The notes under the pieces were generated by a model. It did no database searches, was not told the DNA's origin, and worked only from the letters and a program-made list of their open reading frames with translations. Made by a program: the position numbers and the translations under genes. Below are positions 1-8,288 of a DNA stretch of 64,000 nt, piece by piece (position 1 is the first letter of the stretch; every line of letters starts with the position of its first letter). Source of the stretch: JADJOM01 sp963817435 (GTDB taxonomy: Bacteria; Gemmatimonadota; Gemmatimonadetes; Gemmatimonadales; GWC2-71-9); contig CAWFNY010000001.1 in the NCBI GenBank assembly GCA_963817435.1, forward strand, positions 1,798,001-1,862,000. The letters are read 5' to 3'.

Positions 1-847
1 CTGACAACCCGGTGAACCACAGGACCATCCCCTCACCACTCGCGGTCTGCAGCTCGCTGTCGGCCAGTCCGATGACGAACCCCTGGTTCTTCAGCTCGGG
101 CTGGTTGTAGACCAGTTCGGACAGCCGGGGCTTCCGTTCGCCGGAGTTCCGGAAGATGCAGTCGCCGGCGGCGACATCCCACTCCATGGTCGGCCCGAGA
201 CGCGGATAGATGTCCGCCTTGCCTTCCGCGACCCAGCAGAACTTGAGCGAGCTGCCGGCCGGCACCCGCTCCGCCACGGGGATGGTCTGGAGGTAGGCCT
301 CCAGCTCCTTCGACGGATGGGAACGGCTCTCCGCCACGCGCAGCGCGTGCTGCGGCAACGGGGGACGGGAGACGATCCGCACCGGCGCGCCCCCCGCCTC
401 CCGTTTCCAGCTCCCCAGCCCCTGCCCCGCGTAGTACAGCAGGTCGAGCGCCGGCGCGTAGATCACGCCGAGCACCGGCACGCCGGCTTCGATCAGCGCG
501 ATGTTCACGGTGAACTCGCCGTTGCGCTGAATGAACTCCTTGGTGCCGTCGAGCGGGTCCACCAGCCAGAAGCGGGTCCAGCCGCGACGCACCTCGGGCC
601 CGGGGATCTCACCCTCCTCCGACACGACCGGAATCGCGGGATCCCAGGCGGCCAGCGCGGACACGATGATCCGGTGCGCCGCGATGTCCGCCGCGGTCAC
701 CGGCCCCTTGTCGCCCTTCTGCTGCACGGCGACACCCGCATGGTAATGGACCAGCGTCGCCTGCCCCGCTTCGACCGCGAGCTCGGTCAGGCGGACCAGC
801 GCATCGGGTGACACGGTGACCGGGGACGCCGTCACCGCGCTCACCAT
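1..847 (-). CDS. cysQ: 3'(2'),5'-bisphosphate nucleotidase (CysQ), C-terminus cut by window edge
   Basis: Reading leftwards from 847 gives an open frame of about 282 codons that runs off the window without a stop. It has the inositol-monophosphatase-family metal sites: an acidic pair near residues 77-78 (SEEGE), DPLDGTKEF at 97-105, and a later EWDVAAGD. The closest fit is CysQ, which hydrolyses PAP (adenosine 3',5'-bisphosphate), the by-product of PAPS-dependent sulfotransferases, to AMP in the cytoplasm. E. coli CysQ is about 246 residues, so little should be missing. The start ATG (847-845) overlaps the TGA of the upstream cysN gene (ATGGTGA), so the two are translationally coupled; a GTG one codon later is the alternative. 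The pairing with CysN and with two sulfotransferases elsewhere in the window supports a role in PAPS turnover. Confidence 0.9.
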   Translation of the reverse strand, partial: MVSAVTASPVTVSPDALVRLTELAVEAGQATLVHYHAGVAVQQKGDKGPVTAADIAAHRIIVSALAAWDPAIPVVSEEGEIPGPEVRRGWTRFWLVDPLDGTKEFIQRNGEFTVNIALIEAGVPVLGVIYAPALDLLYYAGQGLGSWKREAGGAPVRIVSRPPLPQHALRVAESRSHPSKELEAYLQTIPVAERVPAGSSLKFCWVAEGKADIYPRLGPTMEWDVAAGDCIFRNSGERKPRLSELVYNQPELKNQGFVIGLADSELQTASGEGMVLWFTGLS

Positions 848-2691
848 GGGCGGAACAGCACGCCCTTGTCCTGGAGCAGGCGCTTGATCCGGTCGACGCG
901 GTCGGTGTCGGCCTCGTTGTCGCCGAGGATCATGTCGTAGCTCACGTCGGTCGTGACGTGATCCCCCACCCAGATGAGCTCGATCCGGTCCGGGTCCACG
1001 GCGGTCCGTACCACCTCGAGATCCTCCTGCGAGAGTTCCTGCGCGGTCACGATCAGGATGGCCCCGGAATCGAGCATCATGTTGGCCACCTCGCCGAGAC
1101 GGCGCAGGTGCTCGATCCGGTTCTCCGCCTTGCGCTCGATGTCCGCATCGACCCCGTAGACCATGCTCGCCATGCCGAGGAAGTAGACCACCCGTCCGTC
1201 CTCGAAGAGCCGGTTCTCGAGATCCTTTGCCAGCGACTTGCGATCGGTGTCGCGCGCGCCGGTGATGAGCAGCAGGGACGCCTTCTGGCTGTACTTCTCC
1301 GCCCGGCGCTCCGGCGCGATGATGCTCGGCTCCCACTTGAAGTTGCGGAGCATCACCTTCTCGCGGATCTCCGACTGGCGGTCCGGGAGCGCCTCGCGCA
1401 CGATGCCGCCACCGCGGATCTCGTAATCGTCGACGATCACGAAGCGGCTCGTCGTGGCCAGTTCATCGGTGGTGTCGAAGGCCACCGCGCGGTTCAGCTT
1501 CAGGGTGCACTCCGCCACGTCGTGCCGGTCGATGCGATCCTTGGTTTCGCTGGCGTTCAGGTTGGAGGCATCAATGACGCGGTGCAGCTCCTCCAGGCGG
1601 CAGGGCACCCGCGCGGTGCCGAGCTTGAGGATGTAGTCCTTCTTCTTGACCAGCGGCTGCTTGCCAAGCCAGAAGAGGCTCACCCGCACCCGGGTGGTGA
1701 CGTCCGGCTTGATCTGGCCGGCGACCGCCGCGGTCTCACCGCGCGCGACATAAATCTGCTCCGCCAGCGTGAAGCCCGCCGCCTGCCCGGCATGCGCCTC
1801 GGTCTGCATGGGACGGTTGAAGGCTTCGATGCTCTTGACCCTGCTCTTCTTCCCGGACGGATAGAACACGACCTCATCGCCGACGTGCACCACACCGGTT
1901 TCGACGGTACCCGCGATGATCCGCCGGTCGTCCCCCTGGGCAGTGAACTTGTACACGTCCTGCACCGGCATCCGGAACGGCTTGTGGAGGGCCGGCGGTT
2001 CGGTGGCGAAGCGGTCCAGTGCCTGCAGCACGGTCGGGCCCTTGTACCACGGCATGTTCGCCGAGTGGGTGGCGATGTTGTCGCCATCGCGGCCCGCGGC
2101 CGGAATGAAGCAGGCGGGGTGCACGCCGATCTTCGCCAGGAACTCGGTGTACTCCTTGACGATGCCCTCGAAGTGCTGCTGGTCGTAGGCGACCAGATCC
2201 ATCTTGTTCACCAGCACGGCGATCTGCCGGATGCCCAGCATCGACATCATGTAGCCGTGGCGCCGGCTGTTCTCCTGCACCCCTTCCTTCGCATCGATGA
2301 CCAGCAGGGCAGCCTCGGCGCGCGAGGCGCCCGTCACCATGTTCTTCAGGAATTCGATATGGCCGGGGGCATCGATGATGATGTAGTGCCGGAGCGCGGT
2401 CTTGAAGAACACCCGGGCGGCATCGATCGTGATCCCCTGCGACTGCTCGTCCTTGAGCGCGTCGAGGAGGAAGGCGTACTCGAACGGTCGCGCCGTCCGC
2501 TCGCACATGGCCCGGACCGACTCGAGCTTCCCCTCGGGCAGCGAGCCGGTGTCGGCCAGCAGGCGGCCCACCACCGTGCTCTTGCCGTGATCGACGTGGC
2601 CGCCGATGACGATGTTCATCCGCTCCCCGGGGGCGGAGTTGCCGCCGTCGGTCATCACGGTACGATCGAGGGTCGACGCCTGAACGCTCAT
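841..2691 (-). CDS. cysN: Sulfate adenylyltransferase subunit 1 (CysN) fused to APS-kinase-like domain
   Basis: This 616-residue protein starts with a translation-factor-type GTPase: P-loop GHVDHGKST at 31-39, DAPGH at 107-111, NKMD at 162-165, followed by the beta-barrel domains typical of CysN. With CysD this drives formation of APS from sulfate and ATP. The C-terminal ~170 residues align in layout with APS kinase (CysC), as in CysNC fusions, but the key motifs are altered: the Walker A is TGARDTDRKS instead of GxxGxGKS, the DGDN motif reads LGMASMV, and the FISP segment reads TAQELS. The kinase half is therefore probably not an ordinary APS kinase. No cysD lies upstream; it may be left of the window. 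M13 and M25 are alternative starts. cysQ follows with overlap. Confidence 0.9.
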   Translation of the reverse strand: MSVQASTLDRTVMTDGGNSAPGERMNIVIGGHVDHGKSTVVGRLLADTGSLPEGKLESVRAMCERTARPFEYAFLLDALKDEQSQGITIDAARVFFKTALRHYIIIDAPGHIEFLKNMVTGASRAEAALLVIDAKEGVQENSRRHGYMMSMLGIRQIAVLVNKMDLVAYDQQHFEGIVKEYTEFLAKIGVHPACFIPAAGRDGDNIATHSANMPWYKGPTVLQALDRFATEPPALHKPFRMPVQDVYKFTAQGDDRRIIAGTVETGVVHVGDEVVFYPSGKKSRVKSIEAFNRPMQTEAHAGQAAGFTLAEQIYVARGETAAVAGQIKPDVTTRVRVSLFWLGKQPLVKKKDYILKLGTARVPCRLEELHRVIDASNLNASETKDRIDRHDVAECTLKLNRAVAFDTTDELATTSRFVIVDDYEIRGGGIVREALPDRQSEIREKVMLRNFKWEPSIIAPERRAEKYSQKASLLLITGARDTDRKSLAKDLENRLFEDGRVVYFLGMASMVYGVDADIERKAENRIEHLRRLGEVANMMLDSGAILIVTAQELSQEDLEVVRTAVDPDRIELIWVGDHVTTDVSYDMILGDNEADTDRVDRIKRLLQDKGVLFRPW

Positions 2692-2826
2692 GCCTCACCA
2701 GCCTCCGGCCCGGAGGCGGTGCCCCGGGAGTGACATCTGGGTCTCATATGCCCGCTCCGACATCGCATCGGCGGGCCGAATATCCTGCGCAGCTATCGGT
2801 GATTTCCCGCCCCCAGGCAACGGAGG

Positions 2827-2857
2827 GGCGGCCGGGGAGTGACTACCCCAGGCCGCC
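2827..2857 (-). terminator. GC-rich hairpin after the radical SAM gene
   Basis: An 11-base arm (2827-2837) pairs with 2846-2849 plus 2851-2857 around an 8-base loop, with one bulged base. It lies 34 bases past the radical SAM stop and before cysN. There is no T-run after it on the minus strand, so it may be a GC-rich intrinsic-like terminator or only a stabilising 3' hairpin. Confidence 0.4.
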
Positions 2858-2890
2858 CACGCGGTCACCAAGCCGAGCGGGGTCCTCTGC

Positions 2891-4063
2891 TCAGGCGCTC
2901 GCCTGGTCCGCCTCGGCCGGCTCCAGATCGGGTTCCCCCGACTGCGGCCCATCGGCCAGCGTGACAGGCAGACGCTCCGACGGATGGAGCGGCAGCGGCT
3001 TGCGCCACACCTTCCCCTTCAGCGTCGCCTCGATCAGCGGCAGCGGCTGGTAGACGATGCTCGACCACATGAACACCTCGGTCGTGCAGTAGCATTCCTT
3101 GTTGGCGATCTGCTGCCGCAGCTTCCTCGCTTCCTCGGAGTGCCAGATCTCGGGGAAGGTCTTCTCCCGCAGGTTGCCGATTGGCTTGTGGATCTCGCAG
3201 ACCCCCACATCGCCGTTGGCGTAGACCACACCCGAAATCTTGCCCGCCTTGCACGGCACGACCTGCCGCTCCTGCTTCACCGTTTCGACCTTGGCCCACT
3301 GCAGCATCGGCTCGACGGCCGAGCCCATGCGGCCCTCCTCACGCGGCGCCCAGAGGCGGCGGATGTACTCGTAGAGGTCTTCGTAGTTCTTGAGACTCGG
3401 CCCGCGCAGCGTCGGGTTCTTCCGGTCGCCCCGGATGATGGCCAGGTTGTGATGGTCCATCTTGGGGCAGCGCTCGTAGAGGTAGGTCGTGAGCTTCTTG
3501 ATCTCCTCCATGTTCACGTCGGTCGCCGTCGAAATCGAGTGGATCCGGAGCCGGGGATCCTCCTCCTGCAGTTTGGCGAGCGCGTCGTACGTCTCCATCG
3601 CCTTCTTGAAGGAGTTTCTGGCCACCCGGAACTTGTCGTGGAAAGCCGGCATGCCATCCAGCGAGATCTCGGCGACGAAGAGGTCCAGCGAGGGCTCCTT
3701 GAGCACCTCGCGAATGGCCGCGATGCAGCGATCCGTGAAGTAGCCGTTGGTCGGCACGTAGATCTGCTTCACGCCATTGGTCTGGATGAACTTGCGGCAG
3801 ATCTCGCCGAACTCCTTGCGCAGGAAGGGCTCGCCGCCCGAAAGGTTCAGGTTCTCGATCGGTCCCAGCGAATCGGACAGCGCGAAGATCTCATCCCGGG
3901 AGAGGTCGTTCTTCTGGTTCAGGCTGGTCCAGTAGAAGCAGTGCTCGCACTTCATGTTGCAGATGCTGTTGATGAACAGCACCAGGAAGGGCGGGCTGTC
4001 CATGTCCCGATAGGAGTAGCTGGTGAGGCGCGCGTGGCGCGCGACCCGTGCGATCGGATTCAT
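2891..4063 (-). CDS. Radical SAM/SPASM domain protein
   Basis: A 390-residue protein. The radical SAM cluster motif CNMKCEHC places cysteines at 35, 39 and 42, followed by GGEP at 76-79, which contacts SAM. A C-terminal SPASM-like set of cysteines (C271, C289, C324, C326) should hold auxiliary iron-sulfur clusters. Such enzymes generate a 5'-deoxyadenosyl radical and often modify peptides or carbohydrates; the substrate here cannot be told. The start was set at 4063 and not at an in-frame start 50 codons upstream, because AGAGGAA lies six bases before this ATG and the upstream extension is basic and has no family resemblance. It is separated from cysN by about 200 bases with a hairpin, so it may be the last gene of its own transcript. 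Confidence 0.85.
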   Translation of the reverse strand: MNPIARVARHARLTSYSYRDMDSPPFLVLFINSICNMKCEHCFYWTSLNQKNDLSRDEIFALSDSLGPIENLNLSGGEPFLRKEFGEICRKFIQTNGVKQIYVPTNGYFTDRCIAAIREVLKEPSLDLFVAEISLDGMPAFHDKFRVARNSFKKAMETYDALAKLQEEDPRLRIHSISTATDVNMEEIKKLTTYLYERCPKMDHHNLAIIRGDRKNPTLRGPSLKNYEDLYEYIRRLWAPREEGRMGSAVEPMLQWAKVETVKQERQVVPCKAGKISGVVYANGDVGVCEIHKPIGNLREKTFPEIWHSEEARKLRQQIANKECYCTTEVFMWSSIVYQPLPLIEATLKGKVWRKPLPLHPSERLPVTLADGPQSGEPDLEPAEADQASA

Positions 4064-4291
4064 TCCCGTTCCTCTGACTCTGTCGTGGGGCTCGATCCCG
4101 TGACGGCATCGGGACTTGAACCGCGCTGAAGAGCAACTCGTGTGCCCACATTCACCGGCACGCGAGTCAGGATTGGACGGACCCAAGCCCTTCAGCCGCG
4201 CCGAACACGCCACGGTGGGCGGCCAATCTGTGGAGGGAGCGCCTCACCCGCCGCATGCATCCTACACATGCGACCGCCGAGTCGGCAACCG

Positions 4292-5233
4292 CTAGGTCGC
4301 CGCGACCCGACCCGCCTCTTCATGGGCCGCCAAAGGGCCGCGAAGGTACCCCGCCGCTTCTCCCGCGGCCCAGCTGCAGAGGTAGGCGAGGGTCACCGGC
4401 AGCGCACGGGCGAAGGCGGCGCGGTCCTCCCCCGCAGCCGCACGACCAATCCGCCTGATGAGCACCAGCGGAAGGAGAGGAGTCAGGGCGAGCAGCCCCC
4501 AGCGACTGGCGCCGGGATCCTCGGTGAGCCGGGCCCGGGCGTAGTCCCACCCATGCTCGTAGCGATCGCGGCAGAAGCTCCCCAGCGCGTAGCGATGGTC
4601 GTGGTACACCCGGGCCTCGGGAGCGAAACGAAGGACCCGCCCCGCTTCGGTAAGCCGGTCGTGCACCACGTTCTCCCAGGCGCCCTTGTCGCACCAGGTC
4701 GTGACCTCGGGCACGACCCGGCGGCTATACGCAATGTTCGCCGCGGTCAGCAATGGGACCGGCCGCTGGTCCGCAGGCCGGGCATAGCTGTAGAAACCGT
4801 AGTCGGAGAGATAGGCCCCCCAGGACACGGCACCGCTGCCTGGCGCGTTCGCCATCCCGCCGCCCACGGCATCCACACCGGCATAGGTGTGCGCCACGAG
4901 GCGCTCGAGCCAGTCCTCGGCGGGGACGCAGTGGTCCTCCGTCATGGCGACGGGATCGCCGGTGGTCGCGGCGAGGCCGAGAGCGCGGAGCCGCGGAATC
5001 CCGGCCCCGGGCGCGATGGAGACGACCTTCAGATCGGGGAAGCGCGCGCGCACCGCCGCGACGTCAGCTTCGTCGCCGGACCGGGCAATGACGATCTCCG
5101 CGCCCAGCCGGTCGCACTGGGGACGGAGCGATGTGACCGCGCGTTCGAGCAGCGAAAGGGCGCGACAGGACGCGATCACCACCGATGGACGGCGGGAGAC
5201 CGATCCCGGCGCGGCCGCGTAGGGGAGAGACAC
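4292..5233 (-). CDS. GT2-family glycosyltransferase
   Basis: This 313-residue protein has a GT-A fold: SVVIASCRA at the N-terminus, the segment RLRALGLAATTGDPVAM and a TEDHC acidic motif at about residue 100 in the place of the usual DxD, then ENVVHDRL, where GT2 enzymes carry the catalytic base region. The C-terminus has hydrophobic stretches that could be membrane anchors. It resembles the GT2 at 20190-21092 in layout (ED motif, GGWENRLHD, similar tail), so the two are probable paralogues. The proposed start is GTG at 5233 with no clear ribosome binding site, so the N-terminus is uncertain. The donor and acceptor sugars are unknown. Confidence 0.8.
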   Translation of the reverse strand: MSLPYAAAPGSVSRRPSVVIASCRALSLLERAVTSLRPQCDRLGAEIVIARSGDEADVAAVRARFPDLKVVSIAPGAGIPRLRALGLAATTGDPVAMTEDHCVPAEDWLERLVAHTYAGVDAVGGGMANAPGSGAVSWGAYLSDYGFYSYARPADQRPVPLLTAANIAYSRRVVPEVTTWCDKGAWENVVHDRLTEAGRVLRFAPEARVYHDHRYALGSFCRDRYEHGWDYARARLTEDPGASRWGLLALTPLLPLVLIRRIGRAAAGEDRAAFARALPVTLAYLCSWAAGEAAGYLRGPLAAHEEAGRVAAT

Positions 5234-5296
5234 GCGAAGCGGGCACGACCGAACCCGGGCGCTGGGCGGAGCCGCCCACTCCCGGGCACCGGGCGT

Positions 5297-5449
5297 CTAC
5301 TGCTTGCGGAACAGGCCGACGACTTTGCGGAACGCCCCGACGACCTGCCGCCAGAAGATCATGATGGCGCCGCCGATCGCCCCGAGGATCGAGGTGAGGG
5401 GCAGCAGCTGGTCCGGGCCGACGTACAGCATCACCGACAAGGAATACAT
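5297..5449 (-). CDS. 50-residue small membrane protein
   Basis: A short frame starting MYSLSVMLYVGPDQ and ending FRKVVGLFRKQ with TAG at 5297. It has an exact AGGAG ribosome binding site six bases before the ATG, one hydrophobic segment (about residues 15-33, rich in Leu, Ile and Gly) and a basic amphipathic tail (RQVVGAFRKVVGLFRKQ). It lies 53 bases after the stop of the spermidine-synthase-like membrane protein, on the same strand, so co-transcription is likely. I do not recognise the family. The single helix and basic tail suggest a small inner-membrane partner of its neighbour; that is inference. Confidence 0.75.
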   Translation of the reverse strand: MYSLSVMLYVGPDQLLPLTSILGAIGGAIMIFWRQVVGAFRKVVGLFRKQ

Positions 5450-5502
5450 GGAAAACTCCTGGTTGCCACCGTTATAAGGTCCCAGCCTGCCTGACTATTC
5501 AA

Positions 5503-7869
5503 TCACCCCGGCACCGCCTTGGCGCCATCTCCGAATCGAGCCGCCGCCCCGGTGCGACGCGCGGTGAGCATCGAGGCGAGGTACAGCCCCGCGGCGAGCA
5601 GCACGAGCGCGTTGATGCCGATCGCGAAGGATGCCGATTCCAGCAGCCCGCCCACCAGCGACCCGAGCAGATTGGAGCCGAGCGCCTCGGCCCGGAATCC
5701 GATCTCCCGGAAACTGGAGATGAAGATCAGCCCGGCGAAGAAGACGGGGGAACAATACAGCGCCATCGCCACGGCCGCGCGGGCCACCCACGACTCGAGG
5801 AAGAGCGAGTGGGTCGGGATGAAATAGCCGAGCGCGAGGGTAAGGAAGAGGCCGGTGTAGGCCACCATCCTCGGCACCTGCACCTTGGCCACGACGAGGT
5901 TCGCCAGCAGAATGAACATGAGCAGCGTCGTGATCACGATCGAGTTCACGAGCCAGGTGGTGCCGAAGAGCAGCGCCACCTTGCTGATGACCTGGACCTC
6001 GAGCAGCATGAACGCCGCGCCCAGGAAGAAGAAGTGCCACTGCAGGCCGCCGCGGGTCTCCTTGAGGCTCCGGAACGCCTGCCAGCAGATGAGGATCAGG
6101 CCCACCGACAGGATCCAGATGATCATCGGAATGCCGCGGGTCTGCTGGTACAGGTACGGCCAGTCATCGGTGATCACCGACGCGTCGGCCAGCTTCGGGT
6201 TGGCGTGCGCCGCCACGTACTGCTGCAGCCGCGGGTTCGCGGCGAGGCTTTGCTGCACCCGGTCCCCCTCCCCCACTACGAAGAACGATACCGGCCCCTC
6301 GACCATCAGCGGCGCCTTGCCGAACGCGGCGGTCACCACGTCGGCGAGGCGCTTGGTGAACCAGGGGCGTTCGCTCGAGAACGACATCACGAACAGGCCG
6401 TCCGGCGCGAGCCGGCGGCGGGCCGCCTGCATCGCCTCGACGGTGTAGACGTAGTTGTCGATGCGGATGTTGGTGTAATAGGAGCTGGTGGTGTGCGAGT
6501 CCAGGATCGAGAAGACGATGAGGTCGAAGGTGTCCCGCGAGTTCTCGATGAAGCTCCGGGCATCGTCGACCACCACATGCACCTTGTCGCTCGAGTACGG
6601 ATGCTCGAAGTGCAGCTCCCGGCCGAGCTTGACGATGAGCGGATCGATCTCGGCCACGGTCACCCGGCCGGCGCCGTTGCGGACCGCGGAAGCGGCATCG
6701 TTGCCCGAACCGCCACCGGCGATGAGCACCCGAGCGGGCGGCCCGCCGTAGAAGCGATAGGGCAGATTGTACTGATGAAACTCGATCGGCGTGTCGGGAT
6801 CCGCGTACAGCTTGGGATTGCGGGCGATGCCCTCCGGTGAGAGGTCCATCATCTGCTGATACCAGCTGTCGTTCGTATTGATGATGTACCGCACCGGACC
6901 GAGGCTGTCGTCGAGCGGCACCAGCGTCAGCTTCTGGTAGGGAGACCACAGGGTCCGCGGCTTCCCCGCGGCCAGGCTGTACTCCTCCTTCAGCGAGCCC
7001 TTCCAGCTTTCCTCACCCCACCAGTGCGGCTTGAAGCTCCCCAGCAGGAACAGCCCCAGAATCACCGCGAAGCTGACGATCGACGCGTTGCGAACGGCCG
7101 GCCAGCGCCAGAAGAAGAGGACCATGCCGACGCCCACGGCGGCGAACCAGACCCAGGGCGGCGTCGACATGAAGCAGAGCGCCGTGTAGAGCCAGATGCC
7201 CACGATGCTCGCGAAGACGTTGTAGGAGTAGGCGGTGATTCCCTGCTTGCTGTTCTCGAGGTACCAGCCCACCATCTGCCCGAACGGGACAAAGCCGACC
7301 GCCACCAGCCCGAACAGCGGCACGATGACCGACACCGCGATGACCGCCGAAATGACACCCCAGGCCGGATTGCCCGAGAAGTGCGCCTGGCTCCACATGA
7401 AGACGTCGGAGAACCATCCGATGAACGCCGAGAGGTTCGTCATCAGGCGGCGGAGCGGCGCCCACGGGAGTTCCACCAGGAAGACCAGCGCCATCAGCGG
7501 TGCCAGGGTATGCACCAGCCGGATGCGCCGCGCGGTCAGGTAGCAGCCGAGCCCGAATCCGAGGAAGCAGGCAATCAGCACCAGCGACTTGAAGTAGGCG
7601 AAGACCCGGATCTCGGAGGCCACCCACCGGATGAGCAGGAGCTCGAGGAAGAGACTCAGCAGACTCACCAGCATCAGCGAGGACATCTTCGAGGCATCGA
7701 GGGAGTTGCCGTCGATGGACCCGAATCGCTCGATCAGGGCATCCCGCTGCGCGAGGCGCGGGAAGTTGATCATCCCCAGGAGCCAATAGGCGAGATAGAT
7801 CGTGCCGTAGACGAGCAGCAAGGCCGGAATGTGCTCGAGCGCCTGCGAAAGAATCTCCTGCCCTGTCAT
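5503..7869 (-). CDS. Multi-pass membrane protein with spermidine-synthase-like SAM-binding domain
   Basis: 788 residues. About residues 1-280 form many hydrophobic helices. Residues ~305-600 are soluble and carry a Rossmann SAM/dcSAM-binding signature, GGGSGNDA at 385-392, then AEIDP and DDARSF, as in spermidine synthases and related methyltransferases. The C-terminal ~190 residues are again several membrane helices. Chimeric transporter/spermidine-synthase-like proteins of this kind are widespread but poorly characterised; aminopropyl transfer is not proven. The neighbours (small membrane protein downstream, phosphatase-superfamily membrane enzyme upstream) suggest a role in surface or polymer modification. 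The start ATG at 7869 is acceptable, and the gene is intact. Confidence 0.8.
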   Translation of the reverse strand: MTGQEILSQALEHIPALLLVYGTIYLAYWLLGMINFPRLAQRDALIERFGSIDGNSLDASKMSSLMLVSLLSLFLELLLIRWVASEIRVFAYFKSLVLIACFLGFGLGCYLTARRIRLVHTLAPLMALVFLVELPWAPLRRLMTNLSAFIGWFSDVFMWSQAHFSGNPAWGVISAVIAVSVIVPLFGLVAVGFVPFGQMVGWYLENSKQGITAYSYNVFASIVGIWLYTALCFMSTPPWVWFAAVGVGMVLFFWRWPAVRNASIVSFAVILGLFLLGSFKPHWWGEESWKGSLKEEYSLAAGKPRTLWSPYQKLTLVPLDDSLGPVRYIINTNDSWYQQMMDLSPEGIARNPKLYADPDTPIEFHQYNLPYRFYGGPPARVLIAGGGSGNDAASAVRNGAGRVTVAEIDPLIVKLGRELHFEHPYSSDKVHVVVDDARSFIENSRDTFDLIVFSILDSHTTSSYYTNIRIDNYVYTVEAMQAARRRLAPDGLFVMSFSSERPWFTKRLADVVTAAFGKAPLMVEGPVSFFVVGEGDRVQQSLAANPRLQQYVAAHANPKLADASVITDDWPYLYQQTRGIPMIIWILSVGLILICWQAFRSLKETRGGLQWHFFFLGAAFMLLEVQVISKVALLFGTTWLVNSIVITTLLMFILLANLVVAKVQVPRMVAYTGLFLTLALGYFIPTHSLFLESWVARAAVAMALYCSPVFFAGLIFISSFREIGFRAEALGSNLLGSLVGGLLESASFAIGINALVLLAAGLYLASMLTARRTGAAARFGDGAKAVPG

Positions 7870-8288
7870 GGTTTCAGGTCCCCAGAGTGCGCCGGATCGG
7901 CGGTGCGTGCCCGTACCTTCGGGACGGCCTGCGCCCCTGTCGGGGGCAGGGTCCTGCGATGCATGACGTGATGGTATGCGCGGTTGGCTCTCGCGAGCCG
8001 GCTACGACTGCGGCTGGTTTCGGCACAAAGCGGGCCACCGGAGCCGGCGGGGAGAACGCCCGGCCCAGATGGCCCAAGGATGTGTTCAGCAACACGTTGG
8101 GGGCCCGGCACCCACCCGGGCCATGGTTCACGATTCGGCCGTGCCGGCGCCGATCGGTGGATATTCCGAGAATCCCGTCGCGCCGCGAATTCAATCGTTG
8201 CACAAGTGCTACAGGGACGATCAGCCCTCCCGGCGACCAGTCGCTGGCGACTTAGATGACCGGCACTCGGCCAGCACAAACCCCATTC
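7870..8288. other. 419-base spacer with a hairpin; no gene seen
   Basis: Between two minus-strand genes. Frames here have poor composition and no recognisable product. The spacer holds a hairpin at 7928-7950 and a short palindrome (GTGTT, four-base loop, AACAC) near 8082-8095. It probably contains the promoter and leader of the membrane protein starting at 7869, but I cannot assign promoter boxes. Confidence 0.5.
7928..7950 (-). promoter_or_regulatory. Leader hairpin upstream of the membrane protein
   Basis: CCTGC (7928-7932) and CCCC (7934-7937) pair with GGGG (7942-7945) and GCAGG (7946-7950) around a TGTC loop, with one bulge. It sits about 60 bases before the ATG at 7869. It could be an attenuator, a terminator of the upstream transcript, or incidental. 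Confidence 0.3.

Noticed and set aside
958..2733. Long plus-strand frame of 591 codons opposite cysN
   Set aside because: It has Arg/His/Asp-rich composition with no family motifs and lies antisense to a well-supported gene; such mirror frames are common at this GC content.
7874..8203. 109-codon minus-strand frame in the spacer before the membrane protein
   Set aside because: Arg/Pro-rich, no motif, no ribosome binding site, and composition like non-coding frames elsewhere.
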